From NCBI GenBank assembly GCA_903970575.1, contig CAJCJC010000005.1:1-15366 (forward strand): a stretch of 15,366 bases of DNA, in the 5' to 3' direction. Both the position numbers and the translations under genes were made by a program. This document shows positions 1 through 7,261 of this stretch, piece by piece (the first letter of the stretch is position 1; every line of letters begins with the position of its first letter). The notes under the pieces were generated by a model that searched no databases, had not been told where the DNA came from, and saw only the letters and a list, made by a program, of their open reading frames with translations. The DNA comes from Alphaproteobacteria bacterium (GTDB taxonomy: Bacteria > Pseudomonadota > Alphaproteobacteria > BOG-932 > Roseiterribacteraceae).

Positions 1-254
1 AGAGAATAATGCTGGAATACGAAGCCCACCCGCCGGTCGCGGACGGATTGCTCGGTCAAATCGCGCCCATCGATCAGAACTTGACCCGAATCCGGACGGT
101 CCAGGCCGGCGATGATGCGCAGGAGGGTCGTCTTACCGGAACCTGACGGCCCGAGCAGCGCCAAAAGCTCCCCGTCATGGACTGTCAGGCTGACATTCGC
201 CAGCGCATTGTAGGCGCCGAAGGATTTGGAAACGTTCTTGACCTCGATCGTCAT
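1..254 (-). CDS. cysA: Sulfate/thiosulfate ABC transporter ATP-binding protein CysA (partial, C-terminus beyond window)
   Basis: Only the first 84 codons are present; the gene leaves the window at position 1. The start is ATG at 254, preceded by a purine-rich GGTGGGA about 5 bases upstream and 13 bp after the cysW stop. The fragment has the ABC ATPase N-terminus: [13 protein letters not shown], then the Walker A motif GPSGSGKTT near residues 40-48, LLRIIAGLD, and a Q-loop region (VFQHY) at the edge. In the family this cytoplasmic subunit hydrolyses ATP to drive sulfate import through CysT-CysW. It is the last visible gene of the leftward sulfate operon. The fragment alone does not separate CysA from other ABC ATPases; the identification rests on following sbp-cysT-cysW. 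Confidence 0.9.
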   Translation of the reverse strand, partial: MTIEVKNVSKSFGAYNALANVSLTVHDGELLALLGPSGSGKTTLLRIIAGLDRPDSGQVLIDGRDLTEQSVRDRRVGFVFQHYS

Positions 255-267
255 CGCGATCCCACCG

Positions 268-1137
268 TTATCGCCGCGTAAGGGCGAGCTGATCCGCGTA
301 GCGCCATTCCAGGAAAGATTTGACGACGAGTGTCACCAGCGCCAGCCCCGCCAGGAGCGACGCGGTCGCGAAGGCCGCGACCATGTTATATTCGTTGTAT
401 AGAATATCGACCTGCAACGGCAGTGTGTTGGTCAGGCCGCGAATATGGCCGGACACGACCGACACGGCCCCGAATTCACCCATGGCGCGCGCATTGCACA
501 GCAGAACGCCATAAAGCAGCGCCCATTTGATGTTGGGTAGGGTGACGCTCCAGAACACGCGCAATCCCCCGGCGCCCAGCATACGGGCAGCCTCCTCCTC
601 GTCGGCGCCTTGCTCCTGCATCAGTGGGATCAGTTCGCGCGCGACGAAGGGCAAGGTAACGAACATGGTCGCCAGAACCAGGCCGGGGAGCGCGAAGACG
701 ATCTTCCAATGGTGCTCGCGCAGCCAGTGCCCGAACCAGCCCTGCAATCCGAAGAGCAGCAGGAACAGCATGCCGGAGATAACCGGCGAGACCGAAAACG
801 GCACGTCGATCAGCGAGAGCAGCAGGGTCTTGCCGCGAAACGCGAACTTGCCGATCGTCCAGGCGGCGGCGACGCCGAAGACGCAGTTGAGCGGCACCGC
901 GATGGCCGCCACCGTCAACGTCATATGGATGGCGGAGATGGTATCGGGATCGCCGAGATCGCTGAAATAGGCGCCAAAACCCTTGCGCAGCGCCTCGACC
1001 GCGACCGCCGCCAGCGGCAGCACGACGAAGAGCGCAAGGAAGCCGATGCCGCCGACGAAAATTGCCCAGCGCGCCCAGCGCGGGTCCCGCAACGCCAGCC
1101 GTTCCGGGGGCGCGGCGGCGGCGCTATCCCCGGCCAC
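268..1137 (-). CDS. cysW: Sulfate ABC transporter permease CysW
   Basis: The 289-residue protein is an inner-membrane permease of the CysTWA sulfate/thiosulfate transporter. About six hydrophobic segments are visible, starting with [20 protein letters not shown] near residues 24-43. The EAA loop that docks on the ATPase is at about residues 179-201 ([12 protein letters not shown] followed by SVTLPNIKW). CysW-type signatures include [13 protein letters not shown] and [19 protein letters not shown]. The start is a GTG at 1137 with only a weak upstream GGGAC, and it overlaps the end of cysT by 14 bp, so translation is probably coupled. The length is normal for the family. Specificity for sulfate is inferred from the neighbours. 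Confidence 0.95.
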   Translation of the reverse strand: MAGDSAAAAPPERLALRDPRWARWAIFVGGIGFLALFVVLPLAAVAVEALRKGFGAYFSDLGDPDTISAIHMTLTVAAIAVPLNCVFGVAAAWTIGKFAFRGKTLLLSLIDVPFSVSPVISGMLFLLLFGLQGWFGHWLREHHWKIVFALPGLVLATMFVTLPFVARELIPLMQEQGADEEEAARMLGAGGLRVFWSVTLPNIKWALLYGVLLCNARAMGEFGAVSVVSGHIRGLTNTLPLQVDILYNEYNMVAAFATASLLAGLALVTLVVKSFLEWRYADQLALTRR

Positions 1138-1975
1138 GATGCTGTCCCAGGCGACGTTGCAGCAGGTTAATGGCCATAAGGATCGAAAACGAAACGGCCA
1201 GCGACGCGACCGCGATCACCGAGGCGCCGCGATAATCGAACTCCTCGAGTTTGATCACGATCAGCAGCGGTACGATCTCGGTCAGGCCGGGACGATTACC
1301 GGCGATGAAGATCACGGACCCGTACTCTCCCGTCGCGCGGGCGAAGGCGAGAGCGAACCCGGTCAGCATCGCCGGGGCGAGGGCCGGGAAAATGACTCTG
1401 ATGAAGGTGACCCAGCGATCCGCGCCCAGCGTCGCCGCCGCCTCCTCCAGTTCGGGCTCGAAATCCTGAAGCACCGGCTGGACCGTGCGGACGACGAAGG
1501 GAAGGCCGACGAAGATCAGCGCGATGACGATGCCCGGCGGGGCATAGGCGATCTGAACGCCGAACGGGGCGAACATCGAACCGACCCACCCGTTACCCGC
1601 CATCAGCGCGGCCAGCGAAACGCCGGCGACCGCAGTAGGCAATGCAAACGGCAAATCGACCAGAGCATCGACAATGCGCCGGCCCCAGAATCTATAGCGG
1701 ACGAGCAGCCACGCGATGACAAGGCCGAAGATGGAATTGACCAGCGCCGCGACCGCCGACGCCAAAAAGGTCAGGCGAAAGGCGGCGAAGACGCGCGGCG
1801 AGGCCAGCACGCGCCAAGCCGACGCCATATCGAGCTCGGACGCCTTGAGCACAAGAGCCGAAAGCGGGATCAGCACTATCAGCGACAAATAGAACAGCGT
1901 GAAACCGAGACCCAGGCCGAAGCCGGGCAGGACGCTCCATCGGTGGAGCCGCCATGCGCCGGCCGTTGCCGTCAT
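1124..1975 (-). CDS. cysT: Sulfate ABC transporter permease CysT (CysU)
   Basis: The 283-residue inner-membrane permease pairs with CysW. It has a cytoplasmic N-terminus, a first membrane span near residues 14-36, the motif [15 protein letters not shown] in the middle, and an EAA loop ([14 protein letters not shown], then IFPALAPAM). [16 protein letters not shown] is typical of CysT. The start is the ATG at 1975, which shares ATGA with the sbp stop codon (4-bp overlap), a classic coupled junction. The frame stays open upstream to 2143, but that stretch lies inside sbp, reads as unrelated arginine-rich sequence and precedes the conserved N-terminus, so it is not used. Confidence 0.95.
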   Translation of the reverse strand: MTATAGAWRLHRWSVLPGFGLGLGFTLFYLSLIVLIPLSALVLKASELDMASAWRVLASPRVFAAFRLTFLASAVAALVNSIFGLVIAWLLVRYRFWGRRIVDALVDLPFALPTAVAGVSLAALMAGNGWVGSMFAPFGVQIAYAPPGIVIALIFVGLPFVVRTVQPVLQDFEPELEEAAATLGADRWVTFIRVIFPALAPAMLTGFALAFARATGEYGSVIFIAGNRPGLTEIVPLLIVIKLEEFDYRGASVIAVASLAVSFSILMAINLLQRRLGQHRGRG

Positions 1976-2985
1976 CGCGCGCCCGGCTGATAGATCTGGT
2001 CGAAAACGCCGCCATCGGCGAAATGGGTCGCCCGCGCGGCCTCCCAGCCGCCGAATTTTTCCGGCACCGTGAAAAGCTTCAATGCGGGAAACTGGCCGGC
2101 GTAGCGCGCGGCGACCACCGGGGAACGAGGCCGGTAATACCATTTCGCCGCCAGATCCTGCGCGGCGTCATCGTAGAGATATTTCAGATAGGCCTCCGCG
2201 ACCTTGCGCGTGCCCTTGTGGTCCACCACCTCGTCGACCACGGCGACCGATGGCTCGGCGAGCACGCTTTCCGGTGGAACCACGATCTCATATCGATCCG
2301 GGCCCGCTTCCTTGATGGCGAGGAAGGCCTCGTTTTCCCACGCCAGCAAGACGTCGCCGACATCGCGCTGGGTAAAGGTAATGGTGGCGCCGCGCGCGCC
2401 ACTGTCGAGGGTCGGCACGTTCTTGTAAAGCTTGGTGACGAAATCCCTGGCCTTGGCAGGGTCGGCGCCGAATTGGTCGAGCGCCCAGCCCCAGGCCCCC
2501 AAATAGGCCATCTGCCCGCCGGAAGAGGTCTTTGGGTTTGGCGTCACGACGCTGACGCCCGGCCTTGTCAAATCGCCCCAGTCCTTAATGCCCTTGGGAT
2601 TGCCCTTGCGAACCAGGAAGACAATGGTGGACGTGTAGGGCGCGCTGTCGTCGGGCAGGCGCGTCATCCAATCCTTGGCGATCAACCCCTGGGCGGCGAT
2701 GGCGTCTATGTCCGTCGGGATGCCCAATGTGACCACATCGGCCTCCAGACCGTCGATCACCGCGCGCGCCTGTTTGCCCGAGCCGCCATGCGATTGCTGC
2801 ACGGTGAGGACCTCGCCCGTCCGATTTTTCCAAACATCGGCGAACATTGCGTCAAAGGCGGCATAGAATTCCCGCGTGGGGTCATAGGAAACGTTCAAGA
2901 GTGTCGTCGCGGCGCGAGTCCCGGTCGCGGCCACGAGGGACAGGCACATGGCGGCAATCGCGGCGCGGATACGGATTTTCATCAT
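1972..2985 (-). CDS. sbp: Periplasmic sulfate-binding protein (Sbp/CysP family)
   Basis: The 337-residue solute-binding protein delivers sulfate to CysT-CysW in the periplasm. A Sec signal peptide is visible (MMKIRIR, a hydrophobic stretch, then ATGTRA), with likely cleavage near residue 25. The mature N-terminus [16 protein letters not shown] is the family hallmark. It is followed by [30 protein letters not shown] and [21 protein letters not shown], which supply sulfate-binding residues in this family. Two ATGs stand in tandem (2985 and 2982) and either could start the protein. The Shine-Dalgarno is weak. A 102-bp gap separates it from cysNC, the widest gap in this operon, so an internal promoter is possible. 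Sulfate versus thiosulfate preference cannot be settled from the sequence. Confidence 0.95.
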   Translation of the reverse strand: MMKIRIRAAIAAMCLSLVAATGTRAATTLLNVSYDPTREFYAAFDAMFADVWKNRTGEVLTVQQSHGGSGKQARAVIDGLEADVVTLGIPTDIDAIAAQGLIAKDWMTRLPDDSAPYTSTIVFLVRKGNPKGIKDWGDLTRPGVSVVTPNPKTSSGGQMAYLGAWGWALDQFGADPAKARDFVTKLYKNVPTLDSGARGATITFTQRDVGDVLLAWENEAFLAIKEAGPDRYEIVVPPESVLAEPSVAVVDEVVDHKGTRKVAEAYLKYLYDDAAQDLAAKWYYRPRSPVVAARYAGQFPALKLFTVPEKFGGWEAARATHFADGGVFDQIYQPGAR

Positions 2986-3087
2986 TGATGGCTCACAGGT
3001 TGAAACGATGCATGAAGACGAGCGGTAAAGGCAAAGGCTTTCGACGTCGGAGACGCAAGCCCGAACCGATTCATAAGCGAGGCGCCG

Positions 3088-4986
3088 CTATACGCTCCAT
3101 TCGGGCTCGGCGCCTTGCTGGTCGATTCGGGGGTCGTGGAATCGGGCGTCGACGAAGCCGACAAGGCGGTCGACGGACTCGGCGAGGTTCAGCTTCCCGG
3201 TATCGACGACAAGGTCCGGCGCGTCAGGAGCTTCATAGATAGCGTCGACGCCGGTGTAGAAAAGTATTTCGCCCCGTCTAGCTCGGGCGTAGAGCCCCTT
3301 TGGGTCCCGCTGCTCGCAAAGCGCCGGGTCGGCGCGGACGTAAATCTCAGCGAAACCTTCGCCGACGATAGCGCGCGCCCTGGCGCGGTCGGCGCGGGTC
3401 GGCGACACCAGCGCCGCGATCGCGATATTGCCGGCATCGGACAGCAACTTGGCCGCCTCCGCCATGCGACGTGTATTCTCGCTGCGGTCCTCCGGCGTGA
3501 AACCCAGATCGTATGACAGGCGCTGCCGCACGAGATCGCCATCGAGCACCACGGCGTGCATGCCGCCCTCGAACAACGCTCGCTCCAGCGCGGCGGCGAG
3601 GGTAGACTTACCGGAGCCCGGCAATCCGGTCAGCCACAGAACGGCGCCACGATGGCGATGGCGCTGCTCGCGCTCGGCGCGGGAGACGCCGCGCGCGGTC
3701 GTAGGCGACGGCGCGATCTTGAGAACCTCCACGAAATCCAGAACGACCGCGCCGCCGACGGCGTCGTCGCCGCTGATCAGAACGGCGCGGCCGGTGCGCG
3801 GAAGGGTCGTATAGCGATCGACCGGAACCAGGTCCGCGGCCTCGAGAACGATGTCGGCGACATCGTTGGTCATGACGCGGTCGGCGCCGCGGCGGTCCAG
3901 GGTGCGCAGATCGATCACCGCGTCGATGGACCGGACCACCGCTCGATATTCGCCCGCCGCCAGCCTGAGGATCAGGTTGCGCCCGGTTACCAGAGGTTCG
4001 GCGGCTAGCCAAAATATCCGCATCTTGACCCGACGCGCGAGCGACATCGGCTCCGCCGCCGGAGCGGCGACGGCGCCGCGCTCCACAACTACGCGCTGAT
4101 CAAGAGTAATGCCGATGGAATCGCCCGCGCTCGCCATGACCCGCCGGGTCGGCTGGTTCCAGTCCTCGATCGACGCGACCTTGGCGACGGCGCCGCTGGG
4201 CGCGAAGCAGAGGGCATCGCCAACGCGCAGAACGCCGCTTTCCACGCGACCCGCCAGAATCCGGCGCTCATCGAAACGATAGACGTCCTGCACGGAAAAC
4301 CTGAGCGGCAGAACATCGGGCGCGTAAGGCGCGGGCTCGATGCGATCGAGCGCCTCCAGCAAGGTAGGTCCGTGATACCATGACAGGGCGGGCGAGCGCT
4401 CCGCGATCATCTCCCCGTGCTTGGCGCTGATCGGGATGATCGCGGTGGCGGCTATGTCGATCTGCTGTAGATAGTCGCGTATCTCTTTCGCCGCGGCGGC
4501 GAAGCAATCCGCCGAGTGGAACACCTTGTCCATCTTATTGACCGCCACGATGAGGCGGCGAACCCCCAGCAAAGCCAGGAGATAAAGGTGCCGGCGCGAT
4601 TGATCGAGCGCGCCCTCCGCGGCGTCCACCACCACGATGGCGAGATCGGCCGAAGCGGCGCCGGTTACCATATTGCGTAGGAACTCATCCTGGCCAGGGG
4701 CGTCGATGATGATAAAGGTTCGCCGCGCCGTGCGAAACACCGACTCGCTGGTGTCGATCGTCGAACCCTGATCGCGTTCGACCTGAAGCGCATCCGTGAC
4801 GAACGCCCATTCCAGTTCGAACCCGCGCTTGCGGCTGATCTCGGCCAGGGCCGTCACGCGGTCCTTGGGCAAGGCGCCCGCTTCGTTCAGCAGCCGACCG
4901 ATCAGCGTCGACTTGCCATGATCCATATTGCCCACGATGACGACCCGAAGCGGATCGAAGATCTGATCGTCGAGGACGGGGGCCAT
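3088..4986 (-). CDS. cysNC: Bifunctional sulfate adenylyltransferase subunit 1 / adenylylsulfate kinase (CysN-CysC fusion)
   Basis: The 632-residue cytoplasmic protein has two parts. Residues about 1-430 are a translation-factor-like GTPase: G1 motif GNMDHGKST (19-27), G3 DAPGQ (96-100), G4 NKMD (150-153), then two beta-barrel domains. In ATP sulfurylase this subunit couples GTP hydrolysis to APS synthesis by CysD. Residues about 445-622 are APS kinase, which makes PAPS: Walker A GLPGSGKST (454-462), DGD near 482-484, and a SENTRRMAEAAKLL segment. Ser528 in ALVSPTR aligns with the phospho-acceptor serine of CysC. Fused CysNC (NodQ-like) is common in Alphaproteobacteria. The GTPase motifs are unusual: GNMDHGKS and DAPG replace the GSVDDGKS and DTPG of enterobacterial CysN. 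Its start overlaps the cysHD stop in TGATG, so the two proteins are probably made together. Confidence 0.93.
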   Translation of the reverse strand: MAPVLDDQIFDPLRVVIVGNMDHGKSTLIGRLLNEAGALPKDRVTALAEISRKRGFELEWAFVTDALQVERDQGSTIDTSESVFRTARRTFIIIDAPGQDEFLRNMVTGAASADLAIVVVDAAEGALDQSRRHLYLLALLGVRRLIVAVNKMDKVFHSADCFAAAAKEIRDYLQQIDIAATAIIPISAKHGEMIAERSPALSWYHGPTLLEALDRIEPAPYAPDVLPLRFSVQDVYRFDERRILAGRVESGVLRVGDALCFAPSGAVAKVASIEDWNQPTRRVMASAGDSIGITLDQRVVVERGAVAAPAAEPMSLARRVKMRIFWLAAEPLVTGRNLILRLAAGEYRAVVRSIDAVIDLRTLDRRGADRVMTNDVADIVLEAADLVPVDRYTTLPRTGRAVLISGDDAVGGAVVLDFVEVLKIAPSPTTARGVSRAEREQRHRHRGAVLWLTGLPGSGKSTLAAALERALFEGGMHAVVLDGDLVRQRLSYDLGFTPEDRSENTRRMAEAAKLLSDAGNIAIAALVSPTRADRARARAIVGEGFAEIYVRADPALCEQRDPKGLYARARRGEILFYTGVDAIYEAPDAPDLVVDTGKLNLAESVDRLVGFVDARFHDPRIDQQGAEPEWSV

Positions 4987-6530
4987 CAGAGATAACCGCC
5001 GTTGCGAAGCCTTTCGAAGGAATCCTCAGCCTCGTGATCCATTGTACGACCGGCGCGCTCGGGCGTCTTTGTCTGCTCCAATTCCGCGATGATCTCGTCG
5101 ACGGACGAGGCCGTGCTGGCCATCGGCTGGGTAATGTTGCGTTCGCCGAGCGAGCGATATCGCACGCCGTCTTGCGCCAGATAGGCGGGAACGACCGGGA
5201 TATTCTCGGCCTTGGTGTAACGCCAGATGTCGAGTTCGGTCCAGCCGAGCAGCGGATGGACGCGGACATGCTCCCCCTCCGCCACGCGCGCCTTGTAATG
5301 ACCCCAGAACTCGGCCGGCTGATGGCCCGCGTCCCAATCGCCTTGGGCGTCGCGTGGGCTGAATACCCGTTCCTTGGCGCGGGTGGATTGTTCGTCACGT
5401 CTGATCCCGACAATGACGCCGTTAAGCTTTTCCCGGCGGATAAGATTCATGAGGCCCGCGCTTTTGCGCGCGGCGGCGCGGGCGAGCGGCGGCAAAGAGG
5501 GATCGACATCCTCGACCGGCGGGCAGGATTCGACCCTGAGGTCCAGGCCCCATTCCCGGGCGTAGCGGTCGCGAAACTCATAGACGGCCGGCAGCTCCAT
5601 GCCGGTGTCCAGCTCCACCACGGGGAACGGGACGCGGCCATAAAACGCCTTGCGCGCCAGCCAGATGAGGACGTTGCTGTCCTTGCCGACCGACCACAGC
5701 ATGGCGAGCCGGGGCAGGCGCGCGAAGGCCTCGCGCATGATGTAGATGCTCTGGTTCTCAAGCTCGATCAGATGGCGCGGCGCACGGCGCACCGGCTTGG
5801 CCGGCAAGCGGCTGAGGTGGATGCCGCATTCCTTTTTCTCCAGCCCGGCCCAACGGCCCGAGCGCGCATCGCCGCCGGGCGCCGCGCGCGCGGTGCAGGG
5901 CATGCATCCGATCGACAGAAACCCGTCCGCCACCAGCGGGTGGCGCGGGAGATCGCGCCGCTTGAACTCGGCCTCGATCTCTTTCGCGCCCCATCGGGCG
6001 AGCGGGTTCAGCTTAATCCGGCCATCCTCAACTTCGATCACCGGCAGGGCGGCGCGACCGGCGCTTTGGAAGCGCTTGCGGCCCGTAATCCAGCCGGCAT
6101 AGGGCTTAAGCGCGCGCTCGAGCGGTTCGACCTTGCGGAACGCGCAGCAGGCATCGGGATTGTCGCGCCAAAGGGTGCCCGGCCGGTCCAGCTTGGCCTC
6201 GACGTCGGGATCGGGACGAAACGTGTGAACATTTGTCAGGCCCAGCGCGCGAACCAGTTTGTCCCGGTAGGTCAGGGTCTCGCCAAAGAGCTTGCCCGTA
6301 TCCAGAAATATCACCGGGACCGCCGGGTCGACCTCGGCCGCCATCGCCAGAAGCACGGCGGACTCGGCGCCGAACGAGGAGACCAACGCGATCTGGTCTG
6401 GCATTTCTGTCAGGACCGCGCGCAGCAATGCGACGCCATCCAGATGCCCATGGCGAGCGATCAGACCCTCGGCCAATGGTTGCGCCCGATCGCGTGATGC
6501 ATCGGCAATCGAGAATTTGGTGGACGCCAT
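4986..6530 (-). CDS. cysHD: Fused adenylylsulfate (APS) reductase CysH - sulfate adenylyltransferase subunit 2 CysD
   Basis: A single uninterrupted 514-codon frame encodes two enzymes. Residues about 1-240 are CysH: SSFGAES nucleotide loop (51-57), Cys128-Cys129 and Cys209/Cys212, and the catalytic tail ECGIHLS with Cys235. The four extra cysteines mark the [4Fe-4S] type that reduces APS to sulfite. A 12-residue basic/proline linker follows. Residues about 253-514 are CysD, the catalytic subunit of ATP sulfurylase: HLIELENQSIYIMREA, P-loop SVGKDS (280-285), ARKAFYG, GIRRDEQSTRAKERVFS, and the ending RLRNGGYL. The CysD half is about 40 residues shorter than E. coli CysD, lacking most of the segment just before the RYRSLG motif. 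The start is ATG at 6530 with GAGG about 6 bases upstream. It is the first gene of the leftward operon. Both domain calls are secure; the fusion is the unusual point. Confidence 0.93.
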   Translation of the reverse strand: MASTKFSIADASRDRAQPLAEGLIARHGHLDGVALLRAVLTEMPDQIALVSSFGAESAVLLAMAAEVDPAVPVIFLDTGKLFGETLTYRDKLVRALGLTNVHTFRPDPDVEAKLDRPGTLWRDNPDACCAFRKVEPLERALKPYAGWITGRKRFQSAGRAALPVIEVEDGRIKLNPLARWGAKEIEAEFKRRDLPRHPLVADGFLSIGCMPCTARAAPGGDARSGRWAGLEKKECGIHLSRLPAKPVRRAPRHLIELENQSIYIMREAFARLPRLAMLWSVGKDSNVLIWLARKAFYGRVPFPVVELDTGMELPAVYEFRDRYAREWGLDLRVESCPPVEDVDPSLPPLARAAARKSAGLMNLIRREKLNGVIVGIRRDEQSTRAKERVFSPRDAQGDWDAGHQPAEFWGHYKARVAEGEHVRVHPLLGWTELDIWRYTKAENIPVVPAYLAQDGVRYRSLGERNITQPMASTASSVDEIIAELEQTKTPERAGRTMDHEAEDSFERLRNGGYL

Positions 6531-6578
6531 TTCAGCCTCGCGCGCCCGCGGCCTGTGACGGGAATGTCATGGCCAACC

Positions 6579-6608
6579 AGATAGCGCTATATTTCACAAT
6601 TGTTTCAA
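6579..6608 (-). promoter_or_regulatory. Candidate sigma-70 promoter for the cysHD operon
   Basis: On the minus strand TTGAAA (6608-6603) and CTATCT (6584-6579) are separated by 18 bases, a plausible -35/-10 pair. It would place transcription start near 6572, giving a leader of about 40 bases before the ATG at 6530. The two palindromes of this region overlap the elements (ATAGCGCTAT the -10, ACAATTGT the -35 edge), as an operator would. This is pattern matching only; the -10 is a weak match. Confidence 0.3.
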
Positions 6609-6920
6609 GTTGTTCGGTTAAATTGCACATTTGCATAGGATAGGATGTATCCGCAATGCTTCAAGTCAGCGCCGCGATGCCGTTGCGGCCAGGGCGAGGC
6701 GATCGATTTGGCCCCACAAAACGACGTAACCCACTGTTTTCGGCTCTGTTCTGTAGCAACTTTCTATACAGGCATTTCGCCGCACCGCACAATTCTCCAA
6801 AAGCTCATAGCTGCCATGACATGCTAATGCGACAATATAGCGGATTTATGGGCCGTTAATCCTATTTGCAGGGAGCAGGCGGTTTGAAACTTGCGCCGGA
6901 AGTGTCTAGGTGATGCGGCG

Positions 6921-6948
6921 CGCGTGGAATGATCGCCGCGTGGAATGA
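6921..6948. repeat. 12-bp direct repeat (CGCGTGGAATGA, two copies)
   Basis: CGCGTGGAATGA occurs at 6921-6932 and again at 6937-6948, so the copies are 16 bp apart start to start. They lie 40-67 bp upstream of the GTG start of the DUF2849 gene, where a transcription factor or core promoter element would sit. The repeat is exact; its role as a binding site is inference. Confidence 0.6.
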
Positions 6949-6987
6949 GGTTTTGCTTATTTTGCGAGACGAAGGCGGGATAAAAGG

Positions 6988-7251
6988 GTGACTACGGGTT
7001 CGACATACCAGGCGGTCACCGCCAATCGCCTAAGGGATGGCGTCACGGTGTATTTCACCGCGCTGGGCGCATGGTCGACCGCGATTGGCGACGCCGCCCA
7101 TGCCGAGGACGCGACCGATCTGCTGGCCGCCGCCGCCGCGCAACCGCTTGAAGCGGTCGGCGCCTATGTCATCGCCGTCGAGAAGGCGGATAGAGGGCTG
7201 CGTCCTGTTGGCTTGCGAGAGCAAATCCGGGCTTTCGGCCCGACGGTTTAG
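6988..7251 (+). CDS. DUF2849 protein of the sulfite-reduction operon
   Basis: The 87-residue cytoplasmic protein matches the DUF2849 family, small proteins found upstream of cysI in Alphaproteobacteria and thought to take part in sulfite reduction; no biochemical role is established to my knowledge. Recognisable features are the N-terminal QAVTANRLRDGVTVYF, the central DAAHAEDATDLLAAA, and the C-terminal end GLREQIRAFGPTV. It has no membrane segment, signal peptide or cysteine. The start is GTG at 6988 with GGCGGG about 9 bases upstream. Its stop codon overlaps the cysI ribosome-binding site, which suggests translational coupling. It may assemble with or assist CysI, as inferred from position only. 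Confidence 0.85.
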   Translation: MTTGSTYQAVTANRLRDGVTVYFTALGAWSTAIGDAAHAEDATDLLAAAAAQPLEAVGAYVIAVEKADRGLRPVGLREQIRAFGPTV

Positions 7252-7258
7252 GAGGTGA
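7251..7258 (+). promoter_or_regulatory. Strong ribosome-binding site of cysI
   Basis: GGAGGTGA lies 3 bases before the GTG at 7262, with its GGAGG core 6 bases away. Its first base is the last base of the DUF2849 stop codon. It fixes the non-ATG start of cysI, which is confirmed by the family N-terminus MYRYDEFDRRF. Confidence 0.85.
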
Positions 7259-7261
7259 CCT

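Larger units (their letters stand above)
6531..6987. promoter_or_regulatory. Divergent intergenic control region between cysHD and the DUF2849-cysI operon
   Basis: This 457-bp stretch has no convincing gene. It is richer in A+T than its surroundings and must carry the promoters of both sulfate operons. It holds two short perfect palindromes (ATAGCGCTAT at 6581-6590, ACAATTGT at 6596-6603), a 12-bp direct repeat at 6921-6948, and short tandem hexamers (ATAGGATAGGAT near 6637-6648). Small frames around 6645-6859 lack recognisable domains and clear ribosome sites. Shared placement suggests co-regulation by sulfur supply, but no regulator gene is present and no CysB-type site can be assigned. Confidence 0.75.

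Noticed and set aside
983..1990. Long plus-strand open frame (335 codons) opposite cysT/cysW
   Set aside because: Composition is dominated by Arg, Asp, Gln and Gly, as expected for the antisense of a G+C-rich gene; no domain is seen and both opposing genes are certain.
1976..2143. Upstream extension of cysT
   Set aside because: It lies wholly inside sbp in another frame, lacks similarity to CysT, and the ATGA junction at 1975 fits a coupled start.
1954..2988. Plus-strand open frame of 344 codons opposite sbp
   Set aside because: It mirrors the full sbp gene, which has a signal peptide and all family motifs; the antisense protein has no recognisable features.
2986..3087. Terminator or separate promoter between cysNC and sbp
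   Set aside because: No strong hairpin with a U tract and no convincing -35/-10 pair was visible; the gap is noted under sbp only.
5034..6497. Plus-strand open frame of 487 codons opposite cysHD
   Set aside because: It is antisense to a gene with two fully conserved enzyme domains; such long shadow frames are common at this G+C content.
6645..6859. Small plus-strand frames of 60-67 codons in the divergent control region
   Set aside because: Two overlapping frames, neither with a ribosome site or domain, sit in a region expected to be regulatory.
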